A stretch of 64,000 nt of DNA from Buddleja alternifolia. Its lineage: Eukaryota; Streptophyta; Magnoliopsida; Lamiales; Scrophulariaceae. Each line of letters starts with the position of its first letter. The first letter of the stretch is position 1. The stretch lies in assembly GCA_019426215.1 (NCBI GenBank), contig CM033394.1, positions 21,906,195-21,970,194 of the forward strand, written 5' to 3'. A program made the translations under genes and the position numbers. Below are positions 24,201 to 36,500 of this stretch, in pieces. The notes below the pieces were generated by a model. The model ran no database searches. It was given only the letters and a program-made list of their open reading frames with translations, and was not told where the DNA came from.

Positions 24201-25499
24201 GCGGCTGGAACTATAGCTGTAAAAAAAAGAACTATCCTCTATAAGAGCAGGATCTTCTACAGATGTAGGAATAAAATTGCTGTGGGAAGAAATCAACTTA
24301 CCCTGAGAACTTGTCTCAACAGCAATACTTTGAGTGCTTGGCTCAACAACAACTTGAGCGCTTGGCTCAACAGTCTCAGGCTCTTCAGGAACTGGAACAG
24401 CTCGACGCTTGCTAATCCTGGAATGCCTGAAGATTTTCTTCACGTTGACTCCTTCAATGAGCTTAAACGTTGGAGCGGAAGGATCAGCAACTGGTTCTTC
24501 AAAGTCTATCTGTTTGGTGATCCCTTCCAGCTTCCTCCTCTTGAGAGGTAACTTGTCCTTTGCATCCTCATCAGTTTCTTCATCATCTTTTTGAGGAGAA
24601 GGGACAAATTGAGCCTTGGGCTTTTTGGAAGCCCTCTTCTTTGTTGCAGTCGGACGCTTTACGGTTTCTTCTGGCACAGGACGCTCCGCTTCCTCATCGG
24701 ACGCTTGACGTACTTCCAGATGCTCAGAAAGTGGTTTAGCAGCACCACCAATTTTGGGAGGATTGAAAAGATTATTCAGAATCCTTCGTCCCAGCAACTT
24801 GGTCTTATTCAACGGTAGACCAGATGAGTATACACACTGTGATTTGTACAGCAGGTCACTGAGAACAAGCCCATAAGGTTTATTCAAGGCGCTTAAACAG
24901 TCCCGAAACCTTCCAAATATGTACTCACTCTAGTTGATCTTGATGTTGAGGAGTATAGCAGTCATCATCTGAAATTGTACTGGGTTTACCTTATCAAAGG
25001 TTCCCACTCGGCATTCTATGATCTTGCTGCAGAAATCAGCCAACAGTCGGTATTTGGATACCAAATCTTTCTTTTCAAAGTACTGAGTGTAGGGTACATC
25101 GTCGTACGCACTCATGGTTGTCCATGCTTCCTTGATTTGTTGTAAAGTAACACAATCCAATGCCTCACCCTCATTTGGAAGATTGAAGTTCTTGGCAATG
25201 GAGGCAGTAGACAAAGTAAATTCCTTGGGAGGCTCCTTCTTGGATAGAGGAATTACACAAGAGATAGACTTCTTGTCCTCTGAAAGTTTAGCAGTCTTCC
25301 AGAAAGTGTCGACTTCAGTTGGAAACAAATAGGAGTATTGGATCAAGAAAGGTTTAAGCCCAGCTTTGACGACCATGTCCATCATGTCTGTTAGATTGAT
25401 CTGAGGTTGTTCATACAGGAATTTCTAATCGACAACAAGGCCTTCAGTAACCTTGATGGTAAGTTCGGCAGAAGTAGACGAAGATTTCTTTGGTGCCAT
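21243..25499 (-). pseudogene. Element C extra 3' ORF (about 4.26 kb), intron-containing, broken
   Basis: This is the only copy in the window with both ends present and no insertion. It starts at the ATG at 25499 (MAPKKSSS). It has the conserved N-terminal domain (to about 24830), a Lys/Glu/Pro-rich middle, a candidate intron at 24301-24217, a second conserved region (23950-22440, including YHFESIRDI and MHDKKRQFAKYCLKQRQ), an acidic tail, a heptad-rich coiled-coil-like part (22016-21816) and a basic C-terminus ending at 21243. Lesions include TGG to TAG at 25425-25427 and 24930-24932, frameshifts near 23730 and 22130, and further stops. Coding length would be near 1390 codons, far larger than the roughly 650-residue env-like proteins I recall for SIRE1. 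The function is unknown. Confidence 0.75.
24217..24301 (-). other. Candidate 85-bp intron in element C 3' ORF; removal restores the frame
   Basis: Minus strand borders are CTCAGG|GTAAGTTG and TTTTTTTTACAG|CTATAG, with a strong T-run before the acceptor. Read through, the frame becomes SSFFYSYSSSRC and then stops. With the 85 bp removed, Gln is followed by GCT ATA GTT CCA GCC GCT, matching the downstream frame (A-V-P-A-A-A-E-A type) seen in element A. This is the strongest single case for real splicing in the window. Confidence 0.75.
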
Positions 25500-26371
25500 T
25501 TTTAGTGAAAAGGGGTGAACTGAGATTTTCTTTTGCTTTGAGAGAGAGAGAGAGAGAGTAAATTTGCAGAGATTTTTGAGTAAGAGTAAATGATTTTTCT
25601 GCAGAAATTGTGTTTTAAATGACAGAGGTTAATTTTTGAAACTTGTGTTCTCTTATCTCTGTAGGATTCACACACGTGTAAAGAGTTTTAATCTCAGCCA
25701 TGAATTCATTAACTGCGGTCGCGAGTTTTGTGTAATAGAGAGAAGTTACATTTGGTAATTCTCATATAAAGATTTGACATCCGAGTGAAAATTTTAAAAA
25801 CATTTGGCATTTTCAGAGTGTAACGCACACGCCTGTTTGTACACTGACACGTACACAAACACGTGCTATCTCTGAACCGTCATTTTGAAAAAGTTTTTGA
25901 TTACCCGCCAGTTTGATGTGATAGAAGTGTGTGAATAGAGTACACAATAGACTGTTGAGTCTATCCACTACTTCAAGAAGCGTGTAAAATTTATGCATGC
26001 CTTTTTAAAAGCATTTTTATATTAAGTGTTGAATGGAATAGTTTCAACGCTTAATTTGATACCATTGGTTGGTATAACATTTCTTGGTATTTATTATAAC
26101 TGTTGTAATATAGACGCTTAAAGTCAATTTTTTTTTATTTTTTTGGTTTAGCGTCCAATATATTATGCAAAAATAATACTGAGCATTGATGATCATGCAT
26201 CTGAAAATTTTGACCATTGACGCTTACAGTTATGTTCAAGTACAATTTTAAGGTTCCCCCTAAATTTGATAACTTGTACCATTTGTTTTGTTTTTCAAAG
26301 AAAGCTTTTTAGACATAAATCATGTGGATTCCCCCTAAATTATATGTCTACTAAAGTATGATGATTGATGA
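25500..26371 (-). promoter_or_regulatory. Element C pol-to-3'ORF spacer
   Basis: Minus-strand spacer. PPT-like AGGGGGAA motifs lie at about 26336-26329 and 26262-26255. A (CT)n leader run lies near 25540-25560 on the coding strand, CACGTG near 25672 and 25860, and a weak TTTATA-type motif near 25766. No other gene is visible. Confidence 0.4.
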
Positions 26372-29300
26372 TTAAGCGTTTAAATCAATCATACCTAGTT
26401 CACTTCTCAAAGTGAGAAAACGTTGTGAGTTGAGCGGTTTGGTGAAGATATCTACCAATTGTTTGTCAGTTCCAATAAAGTGCATGGAGATATCTTTCTT
26501 TTGAACGTGGTCACGAAGGAAATAGTATCTAATGTCAATGTGTTTGGTTCTGGAATGAAGAACAGGGTTTTGAGTCATGGCTAGAGCGCTTTAGTTATCA
26601 CAATGAATGGGGGTTGGACCTAGGATTGTTCCATAATCTCTAAGTTGTTGCCACATCCATAAAACTTGTGCACAACAACTTCCTGCAGCTACATACTCAG
26701 CTTCGGCTGTGGAGGTAGCTATGGATTGTTTTTTCTTGCTATGCCATGAAACTAACCTATCACCTAGAAATTGACAAGTACCACTAGTGCGTTTACGATC
26801 TATTTTGCAACCTGCAAAATCTGCATTTGAGTAACCAATTAGTTCAAAAGGAGAATCCCTAGGATACCATAAGCCCATATTTTGTGTGCCTTTTAGGTAT
26901 TTAAGGATCTTCTTGGCAGCAATTAAGTGTGACTCTTTAGGATCATCTTGAAATCATGTACACATGCACACCGAAAACATAATATCAGGTCTACTGGCAG
27001 TAAGATAAAGAAGTGATCCAATGATACCTCTATAATTAGTGATATCAACTTTCTTTCCACTTTCATCTTTATCTAACTTAAGCGTTTGGCTCATTAGAAT
27101 TTTTGAATATGATGCATTTTCCATACCAAATTTTTTAATCATATCTCTTGTATATTTAGCTTAGTTAATAAATATTCCATTAGGGAGTTGTTTAACTTGT
27201 AATCCTAAGAAAAAAGTTAATTCACCCATCATGCTCATTTCAAATTGTTCTTGCATCATTTTCAAAAATTTCTCACACAGACGCTTGTTAGTAGAGCCAA
27301 ATATGATATCATCAACATAAATTTAGACTAAGAGAATATCTTTGTTATTGGTAATTTTAAATAACGTTGTATCAACGCTGCCTTTTGAAAAGCATTTACC
27401 AATAAGAAAGATAGAGAGAGTGTCATACCATGCTCGGGGTGCTTGCTTAAGCCCATAAAGTGCTTTGTCTAGCTTGTAAACCATATCCTTACCATGGCAG
27501 TTGAAGAATCCCGGTGGTTGCTCCACATATACTTCTTCTTGGAGTTTACCATTCAGGAAGACACTCTTCACGTCTATTTGATATACTGTAAACTTGTTAA
27601 ACGCTGCATATGCTAGAAACATGCGGATTGCTTCAAGACGGGCGACAGGAGCATATGTCTCATCAAAGTTAATACCCTCTTCTTGGCAATATCCTTGAGC
27701 TACGAGTCTGGCCTTGTTTCTTATTACAATGCCATTCTCATCCATCCTGTTTCTATAAACCCATCTAGTTCCAATGACTCCTTGGTGAGTTGGTCTTGGT
27801 ACTAGCGTCCAAACCTTACTACGCTCAAACTGATTAAGTTCTTCTTGCATGACTTCAATCCAACTTGGATCACTTAGCGCTTCATCCACTTTCTTAGGTT
27901 CCATTTGAGATAAAAAGCTTGCGAACATAGCCTCATTGAATGTAGCGGCTCTAGTCCTAACAGGCGCTCCAATATCTCCAATAATTTGCTCAGGTGGATG
28001 ATCACGCAGCCATAGTCTATCTGGTTGGAAAGGGTTAAGAGGTTGAACAGGCGCTTGAGGATCATACGCTTGACTACCTTCTTGCGTAGCGCTCCAAGTT
28101 CACAATTCCTTGTTTGCTCTTGATGATCACTCTCTTCATGATCATCAGCATTTCTTACATGATTATCTAGAGTAATCTCATGAGTAATCTTAGGAGAAGG
28201 CACTGAGATCTCCTCATCGTCGTCACTGTCATCATTAATGGTAACCTTAGACGCTTGATGACATAGATCTTCAACTCCTACATCATTTATATTAACCTTA
28301 CGCGGTTCTTGGTTAGCATCATCAAAAAAGACATGAATAGATTCCTCAACCTTCGATTTGATCTTATTTACAATGCGAAAATTCTTTCCATTCTTGGCTT
28401 AGCCTAGAAAGATTCCCTCATCCGCTTTAGGATCAAATGTATTTAGGCTTTGGGATCCATTGTATGAATAAAGCACTTAGAACCAAAGACGTGAAAATAT
28501 GAAACATTTGGCTTACGTCCGTTGCATAGTTCATATGGAGTTTTCCCATGCTGTTTGTTGATCATGCAACGGTTTTGAGTATAACATGCAGTGTTGATCG
28601 CTTCGGCCCAAAATCTAGGAGCAAGCTTGGACTGTGCTAACATTGTCCTAGCGGCTTCCTTTAGCGTCCTATTCCGGCGCTCAGCAACACCATTCTGTTG
28701 AGGAGTTCTGGGAGCTGAATACTCATGATGTATTCCATTCTTTGCACAAAACTTCAACCATCTTGTTAGAAAACTCAGTACCGTGATCACTTCTTATTCT
28801 TGCAACTTTAAGATCCTTCAATGTTTGAAGTTGTCGAATAAGTGTTGTTATCTTGTCACCTGTTTCATCTTTGGATGAAAGAAATTCCACCCAAGTAAAT
28901 CGAGAGAAATCATCTACTATCATCAAAGTATACTTTTTACCGCTTACACTGATCGTTTGAACAGGTCCAAACGGATCCATATGAAGTAGTTCAAGTATTC
29001 TAGAGGTAGATAGATGAGGTTTTCTCTTGAACGATGACTTAACTTGTTTACCCATTTGACAAGCGTCACAAAGGCGATCCTTGTGAAATGGTCCATTTGG
29101 TAATCCCTCTACAAGATTTTGACTTATAAGCTGAGAGATTGTCATAAAGTTGAGGTGATTCATTTTTTTATGCCATAACCAACCCATTTTAGATTCATTT
29201 TTAGCAACAAAACATGATGGGTTGTTATCACGTGTTGAACCCCAATCTACCAAATATATGTTGTTAGTTCTTTTTCCTTTCAATTTAGTAGATTTAGTCT

Positions 29301-29607
29301 TAGCGTCATTGATATAGCAACAGTCGCTTGAGAATATGACTTCAAAGCCTTTATCACAAAATTGACTTATGCTTAATAAATTGTGCTCTAGACCCTCAAC
29401 ATAGTAAACATCACTTATCATGATGTTCCCCCTATGCACAGTACCTATACCTTTGGTTTTAACTTTGGAGTTGTCACCAAATACTACCTGAGGACCATTG
29501 GCAGCTCGATAGTTGATCAGAAGATCCTTGGAACCAGTCATGTGCCTTGACGATCCACTATCGAAGTACCATACAGATGCATCAGATCTAGCTCTAGGTA
29601 CCTGCAT
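26372..29607 (-). pseudogene. pol: Element C pol, broken
   Basis: Copia polyprotein starting at the ATG at 29607 (MQVPRARSD), directly preceded by TGA. It holds the protease DSGSS near 29550, the integrase zinc region near 29170-29040, and integrase core landmarks including the GVAERRNRT segment near 28690. A frameshift near 28760 falls just after SDHGTEF. Reverse transcriptase has a CAA to TAA stop at 27323-27325 directly before YVDDI, with further stops near 27143, 26880 and 26580. RNase H carries [12 protein letters not shown] (here NADFAGCK) and AEAEYVA, and the sequence ends ...IDLNA at 26372. It is inactive as read. Confidence 0.92.
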
Positions 29608-29893
29608 TCAACACGGGAAGTTCTATTTCTGTTTAGGTACCCATTGGTGCTTGGGTCCTTTAACATTAGTAACATTGTTAGTTTGAATTAGATCTTTAGG
29701 AACCCATATTTGCCTAGTCTTCATTGTAGAAATATTGGCCTTTTTGGATTTTACATTGTGTTGTGTGTGCTTTTTGTTCACCTTGTGCTGTGTGTGCTTT
29801 TTGGGTGTATAATAATATGCTCGATTATAATAACAATCATAATCATAGTCATAATCATAATCATCATAGTAGTGATAATATGATCTAGACCTC
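29608..29893 (-). pseudogene. gag: Element C gag C-terminal tail, cut by element D
   Basis: This is the last stretch of gag on the minus strand: the Tyr/Asp-rich low-complexity segment (29810-29880), then basic KKHTQ and the WVPK-containing end, finishing in TAG at 29623-29625. The frame then continues AAC TTC CCG TGT TGA into the pol ATG. The rest of gag and the 5' LTR are absent, because element D starts at 29894. Confidence 0.8.
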
Positions 29894-31809
29894 TGATAAG
29901 AGGTGTTTTTACGTGTTTTTAAGACCGTAATTCTTATGATTTGGATTCACTTATTGCTTAAATCATGTCACATTTGCATTTAATAGGTGTGTTAAGTGAA
30001 TACAGGTAATAAATGAGAATACATGAAGAAAAGGGAAGAAAAACGATGTACAAAACAAGTTCAAGCATGTTTTTCAACACCTAGGCGGTTAATGCATCTC
30101 CTACCATATTCGAGCGATAATTCCGTACATTTTGAGACCGACTTAGACAAAGTTTCCTTCTACAAAGTTTTAGATGTATGTCTTAGCTTCAAATGGGTAC
30201 TTCAAACATCCAAATCGGAGGTCTATAGAGATAATTGTGAAGGAAATACGATTGCTGCGCCGAACAGAGAAGTACATGTGCGAAGATACGCCCCAACGCC
30301 CTCCTAGTCATGCCTAGGCATGGATAGTCCGAATGTTACTCCTTTTCAGCCTAAATTCCAGCATTATATGATGGGTAAGAATCACTTTTGGCCATAATTC
30401 AGCACATGTGTTGAGGGGTTGTCATAAGTGTGTTTCTTGGTAGATTTACTTTATGGGCGCCAAATCAGAAACAACCTTCATGTTGAAACATAATTTAGGT
30501 ATACTTAGAGACCGAATTGGACAAAATGTCCTTCTAGAAAGTTGTAGATCTATGTTCTATCTGAACATGGGGACTTGAATCATCCCATTTGGAGATCTGT
30601 GGAGAAGTTTATGAGTAAAATACTAAGACTGCGCTGTAAAGCAAGAAAATGGCAGCATGCATGTGTTTTGTTGAAGTTTTCACATGGTTATGCTTGGTGG
30701 AATTCTTAAGGGCCGAAAGTTTAGCATTTTTTAGCTGGTTGGAATCTTAAAAGCCAAACTTTAAGCATCACCTTAGGTGGAATTCTCATTGGGGAACTTT
30801 AATGGGAATTCTTAATGCATACGTTAGTGGAATTTTGGCTATAAAAGGAGGGGGAACCCATACTCTTCATCATTCACTATCAATTTCAGATTCTTGGAGG
30901 AGAGGAGGAGGAGGAATTGGTCCTCAAGCTTCATTCATCACCATTCTTCATCATTCTAAGAGGAGAAAGCTAGGAATTGAAGCTCCAATCAAGGGGCCAT
31001 CATCTATCACATTAGAAGGAGTTTTTATAGCCTTTTCATTTCATTCATGTCTATGAACATGTGTATTTATTCATTATTGTTTTTCATAATATCTATCATG
31101 AACTAAATTCATAAGACTAAGGCCATATAAGGTCAAATTGTGATATATGCTTATAATAGAGGATTGTTGAGGTTATACTTATATTGTTATGTGATGTGAA
31201 TTTGTGTTTTTACCTATCTTGCATATACTTGATCACTATATGTTAGAATCTTATGCCTAGGTTGATATTTCGGGAGAAAATTAACTTAGGGTGCAAGAAA
31301 TTCACATCATGACCCGCAACTAATGAGGAATTGCCCTAGACATAGGTAAAGATTCCCGGGTGAAGTTGTTCGATTCTAATCGAGTGAACTCTAGTACGTT
31401 AATGCATGTTTAGTGGTTAGATTTCCGGATAGGAATATTTGGGAAATCACGATCTAAGCATAGGAGTTTATACGCGAGACATCGGTTATTCTCTACCCTC
31501 GGAGCTCTCACCATAACAATATAAGTGTAATCCTTCAACAAGAACCTTTATAAGTATATTTGATCAATTTGAACCTAGCATGTGCCTTAGTCTCCCTTTA
31601 TAATTGGTTTTAAATCACTTGCTCATCTTTGTTCTTGTTCTTTACAAATTTTATTTGAATTTATTCTTACTTTGTTTATTCACTTCATTACAAATCTTAA
31701 ACTAGAATTCAAATCTCCGTGGTTCGACAACCCGGACTTTTCGTCCACACTTATTACTACACACAACTAGTGCACTTGCTACAATAGCACGTTAGCTTTT
31801 AGCGTGTCA
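29894..31809 (+). repeat. Element D 5' LTR (1916 bp)
   Basis: It begins TGATAAGAGGTG and ends TAGCGTGTCA, seven bases... before the primer-binding site region at 31816. The start is confirmed by the second copy at 38990. A TATA box (CTATAAAAGG) lies near 30838. Short ORFs inside it (near 30023-30307 and 30802-31056) look like chance. It contains ACACCTAGGCGG, related to the CCTAGGCG core of the repeats in element G. Confidence 0.94.
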
Positions 31810-31815
31810 AGTTTT

Positions 31816-31833
31816 TGGCGCCGTTGCCGGGGA
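31816..31833 (+). other. Element D primer-binding site
   Basis: TGGCGCCGTTGCCGGGGA lies six bases after the LTR end. This is the primer site commonly seen in Athila/Tat gypsy elements and usually assigned to tRNA-Asp. Confidence 0.85.
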
Positions 31834-31970
31834 CTTTTTCATTTTAGTTTTTGATTCTTTTTGTTTAAACTTTCATAATTCTTAGTTTTTCGTTTATTTC
31901 TAACCTTTCTTTTATTTTATTATTCTAATTTTTTTTCTTGTGTTTATTTGTTAGGTGTAATTTGCGGTGC

Positions 31971-33590
31971 ATGACCCGCTCTTCTAACGAGCCCCTATAC
32001 AATTTTGAGCCGGAGATAGAGCGTGTTCTTCGATCTAGTAGACAAGCTCGAGAAATGGCCGACAATCTAAATCCAAATGGGAATTTTCCCGACATAAATC
32101 TTCCGGAAAACAGGGAATGGCTGCAAAATCTTTTCCAAGCTATGCAACCGGCACCTCCTCAAAGACTTCCATCGGTCCGGGAAAGTCTACCTCCAAGGGT
32201 CCACACCATACCGGGGCCCGTAGTCTTTCAAATTTCTTTGCACCAAATTATCACATTCCGTCACACATCTTTAGCATGGTGCAAAGCGAACCCTTCTATG
32301 GAGAGCCCCATGAATCACTTCATGAGCATTTGGAGACTTTAGACGATACTCTCATGACTACCCAATTTCATCCACGGGATCTCGATGCAATTCGTCTAAG
32401 AGTCTTCCACTTCTCATTAAAGGAAAGGGCGACCATGTGGTACAAATCTCTACCACCCCAATCCATCACAACATGGGGACAATTGGTCGATGCCTTTTTG
32501 AGCAAATTCTTTCCACCCTCCAAAATCAATGAGCTAAGGAGCAACATTAAGGAGTTTAAGCAGGGGAATCATGAGTCCTTAGCCGAGGCATGGGCTAAAT
32601 ATAAAAACATGCTCCGAAAATGTCCGGATCACAACCTAAGATTGAGCGAGCAAGTATTACGATTCCATGATGGAGTCCGTTCGCGCATCCAAAATAGGCT
32701 CAATGTTGGCGCCGGTGGTGATCTCCTTGGGCTCGATTGCCAAAGTGTGTGGGACAAGATTGAGCAATTAGCCCGAGAAGATGAACTCTATCCCGATGAT
32801 GAAGAAATCACACCCACTAAAAAGATTGCTTGTGTTCAAGAGTTGGGCGAAGAAGTTGCTTTGGAAACAATGGTTGGCAATGTAAACCATGTTGGAAATG
32901 CCAATCGACCTCAATTGAACTTCCATGTGCCCGAAAATTTTCCAAGGAGGCCCAATCCGGCACAAAATGCCCATCCCGGCGTCTAGCAAGCACCAAGGCC
33001 CCCATTCAACAATAACCAAGCTCAAAGGCAAGGTAATCCTCATATACAAAGGCAAATAAGACCTCTTACAACCGAAGAGCGTCTCGATGAACAAATAAAG
33101 AAATCGGATTCAGCAATCAACGAACTCCGTACTATGATGAAGGATATAATGATGGACATGAAGGATTTAAAGACACAAATGGGTCAAATGGCAAAGGCGA
33201 TCAGCGAGAGAGCCCCGGGAACTTTACCAAGTGACACAGAAAAAAACCCGAAGGAGCAATGCCACGCCATCACCTTAAGAAGTGGCAAACAGATAGTCAA
33301 TGATGTTGTTCGCATTTCCGCGCCCGAGCGCCCCGATGAGAACGCCCAGGCGCCGGAATCAACCCATAGTGAACGAATGCTTCGCAATTGCTCGCCCGAG
33401 CGTCCCGATGATCATGCTCAGGCGCCCGAGACCCAGCGCCCTGGCGCCGATTGTCGCGCCCAGGCGCCTCCTCCTGAACCCTCCACAGCGGGCTCTTCAA
33501 ATCCAACGCATCCTCCCATCGAGGTCCGTCTGCCATTTCCTAATGCACATAGAATGAAAAAAAAGGAGATGGATCCAAGTTTCCTTCGAA
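31971..33590 (+). pseudogene. gag: Element D gag
   Basis: The best start is the ATG at 31971 (MTRSSNEPLYNFEPEIERVL). A frameshift near 32190-32230 moves the frame into that of the ORF from 32117. The retrotransposon Gag domain follows (YGEPHESLHEHLETLDDT ... ATMWYKSLPPQSITTWGQL ... FFPPSKINEL), the Athila-type capsid protein. TAG at 32984-32986 replaces a Tyr codon that is intact in element G. Beyond it lies a helical stretch ([17 protein letters not shown]) and a Pro/Arg/Ala-rich linker with repeated AQAP/PERPD words, encoded by CGCC-rich repeats (33320-33480). I see no CCHC zinc knuckle. The frame continues into pol without a stop. Confidence 0.88.
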
Positions 33591-36500
33591 TCTTAGCAAT
33601 TCTTCGTGAGGTTAGGATTAATATTCCTTTTATAGACGCAATTTTACAAATGCCAAATTACGTGAAATTTTTCAAGGATATTTTATCCAACAAACAAAAG
33701 TGGGAGGAAAACAAAACGGTGTGCCTAACCGAGGAATGCTCCGCCGTATTGCTTAATAAATTACCAATGAAACTTGAAGACCCTGGGAGTCTCACTATTC
33801 CTTGCACGATTGGGCCATTATCCTTCGAAAAAGTTTTGTGCGACTCGGGAGCTAGCATCAACCTCCTCCCGTACTCTCTTTTCAAAAAGTTGGGCCTTGG
33901 TAACCCAAAGCCGACTTCAATGAGCCTCCAACTTGCCGATAGATCAATCAAGAGACCACGGGGAATAATCGAAGATGTAATCGTTCAAGTCGACAAATTC
34001 TACTTCCCGGTTGACTTTGTGGTTCTTGATATGGAGGAAGATGTTGAGGTACCCCTGATCCTAGGAAGACCATTCCTAGCCACTGGTAAGGCGGTAATCG
34101 ATATTGCCAATGGTAAGCTAACCTTAAATGTGGGAGATGAAAAGGTCACCTTTGATGTTTTTAAAGTGCTTAAACACCCATGTGATCCTGACTCATGTTT
34201 ACGCATCGATGTATTTGATATGTTGATTGATGAGACTTTTCAGGCACAAATGGTAGATGACCCATTGGAGACATGTCTTTCCAAATCTATGGATGTCGAT
34301 TCAGCGAGTGAAGAACAATTGGAAACCATGTTTAGCATAGAGAAGCCACCTCTTTACCACGTCATTGGAGCTAAAAAATTAGAAAGATCACTCTTGGCTC
34401 CTCCTCGCCCTTCTATCGAAGAGGCCCCTATCCTTGAGCTTAAACCATTACCATTACATTTGAAATATGTATTTTTAAATGATAATGAGACTCTACCTTT
34501 AATTATGTCATCTTCTTTGACAGGAGAACAGGAGGAGCGACTCATGAGAGTATTGAAGGCCAACAAAAAGGCCTTCGAGTGGAAAATTGCGGATATAAAA
34601 GGCATAAGTCCAGCAGTGTGCATGCACAAAATACTCATGGAGAAGTCCGCAAAACCTACACGCCAACCACAAAGACGGTCAAATCCACAAATACAAGAGG
34701 TGGTAAAGAAAGAGGTTATAAAACTACTCGATGCAGGTATAATCTATCCTATCTCTGATAGTGGATGGGTAAGCCCGACTCAAGTAGTACCCAAGAAGGG
34801 CGGAATAACTGTGATAGAAAATGCGAACAATGAATTAATCCCTACTCGAATGCTTACCGGGTGGCGTGTGTGTATAGATTATCGCAAGTTAAATGATGCC
34901 ACTCGTAAGGACCATTTCCCCCTCCCATTCATTGACCAAATGCTTGAAAGGTTAGCCAGACATGATTTTTATTGTTTTCTAGATGGGTATTCCGGCTATA
35001 ACCAAATTGCCATAGCCCCCGAGGACCAAGAGAAAACAACTTTCACTTGTCCCTATGGCACGTTTGCTTATAGGCGGATGCCGTTTGGATTATGCAATGC
35101 CCCGGCCACATTTCAACGATGTATGATGGTGATCTTTCATGACATGGTTGAAGAATTCCTTGAGATTTTTATGGATGATTTTTCTGTTTTTGGAACCTCA
35201 TTTAACACATGTCTTGATCATTTGGACCGTGTTCTAAAACGCTGTGAGGAAACAAATCTTGTTTTGAATTGGGAAAAATGTCATTTTATGGTCCGGGAAG
35301 GGATTGTGCTAGGTCACAAAATCTCCCGAAAAGGGATTGAAGTGGACCAAGCCAAGATTGAGGTAATAGAAAAGCTTCCTCCACCTACATCGGTGAAAGC
35401 CGCGAGGAGCTTTCTTGGTCATGCCGGCTTCTATAGGCGATTTTTCAAATTTTTTTCCAAAATTGCAAAGCCGTTATCTAACTTGCTTGTCAAAGATGCA
35501 CCATTCAATTTTGATTCCTTTTGTTTACAGGCCTTCATGACTCTTAAGGAGCTATTGATATCCGCTCCCATCATGGCACCTCCCGATTGGAGTTTGCCTT
35601 TCGAATTGATGTGTGATGCTAGTGACACCGCGGTGGGTGCGGTCCTTGGCCGAAGGAAGGTTAAGGTATTTCAAACCATCTACTATGCTAGTAAGACTTT
35701 AAATGATGCACAAATGAATTACGCAACCACGGAAAAAGAATTACTAGCCATAGTATTTGCATTTGACAAGTTCCATGCTTATCTCATTTTGAATAAAGTA
35801 ATTGTGTACACTGATCACTCCGCATTAAAATACTTGCTTGCTAAAAAGGATGCCAAACCTAGACTCATTAGGTGGATTTTACTTCTTCAAGAATTTGACA
35901 TAGAAATTAAGGATAAGAAAGGAGTAGAAAATGTTGTTGCCGACCACTTGTCTAGGATAGAGATTCCTAAGCCTGAGTGCGTGTTTGATAAACCTATTTG
36001 TGAGGAGTTTCCCGATGAGCAATTGTATGCTATACTTCATAATGATGCTCCTTGGTATGCCAATTATGCAAATTATCTTGTCACGGGAGTTCTTCCTCCG
36101 GATATCACTTACCATCAAAAGAAGAAATTCTTATTTGATGTGAAGCGATATTTGTGGGACGAACCATATCTATTTAAGATTTGTGCAGATGGTCTCATTC
36201 GACGATGTATCCCCGAGGAGGAAATAGCATCAATTCTCGCCCATTGTCATGATATGTCGGTAGGTGGTCACTTTGGACCCTCTAAAACAGTGGCTAAAGT
36301 GCTTCAATCAGGTTTCTTTTGGCCTACTCTTTCTAAAGATGCATTCTTGTATGTTCAATCTTGTGATAGGTGTCAACGAACAGGTAAGATCTCTAAAAGA
36401 CACGAAATGCCATTGAATAACATGCTTGAATGTGAACTATTTGATGTATGGGGTATTGATTTTATCGGACCCTTCCCTAGTTCTTGTTCCAATAAGTATA

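Larger units (their letters stand above)
19507..29893 (-). mobile_element. Element C: Sirevirus-type copia, 3' part
   Basis: On the minus strand, from high to low coordinate, it holds the gag tail (cut by element D at 29893), pol, a spacer, the extra 3' ORF, a polypurine tract and the 3' LTR, whose end abuts element B's 3' ORF at 19507. The flanking 5 bp on the left are gaaat (19502-19506); the partner duplication is not in the window. It is the same subfamily as A, judged by the near-identical 3' ORF start. Confidence 0.92.

Noticed and set aside
24217..24301. The C segment as coding sequence with a simple frameshift indel instead of an intron
   Set aside because: Possible in one copy, but the same segment has splice borders at the identical site and phase in A, B and E, so an intron is the simpler explanation for all four.
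22238..25332. Several plus-strand ORFs of 60-90 codons opposite the element C 3' ORF
   Set aside because: They are antisense readings of a coding region, with no conserved start or motif and no match among elements.
25535..25560. GA/CT microsatellites near 3745 and 25540 as separate features of interest
   Set aside because: They are ordinary CT-rich leader tracts before the 3' ORF and are covered under the promoter entries.
30802..31056. 84-codon ORF inside the element D 5' LTR
   Set aside because: It lies across the TATA box and presumed transcription start of the LTR and has no recognisable domain.
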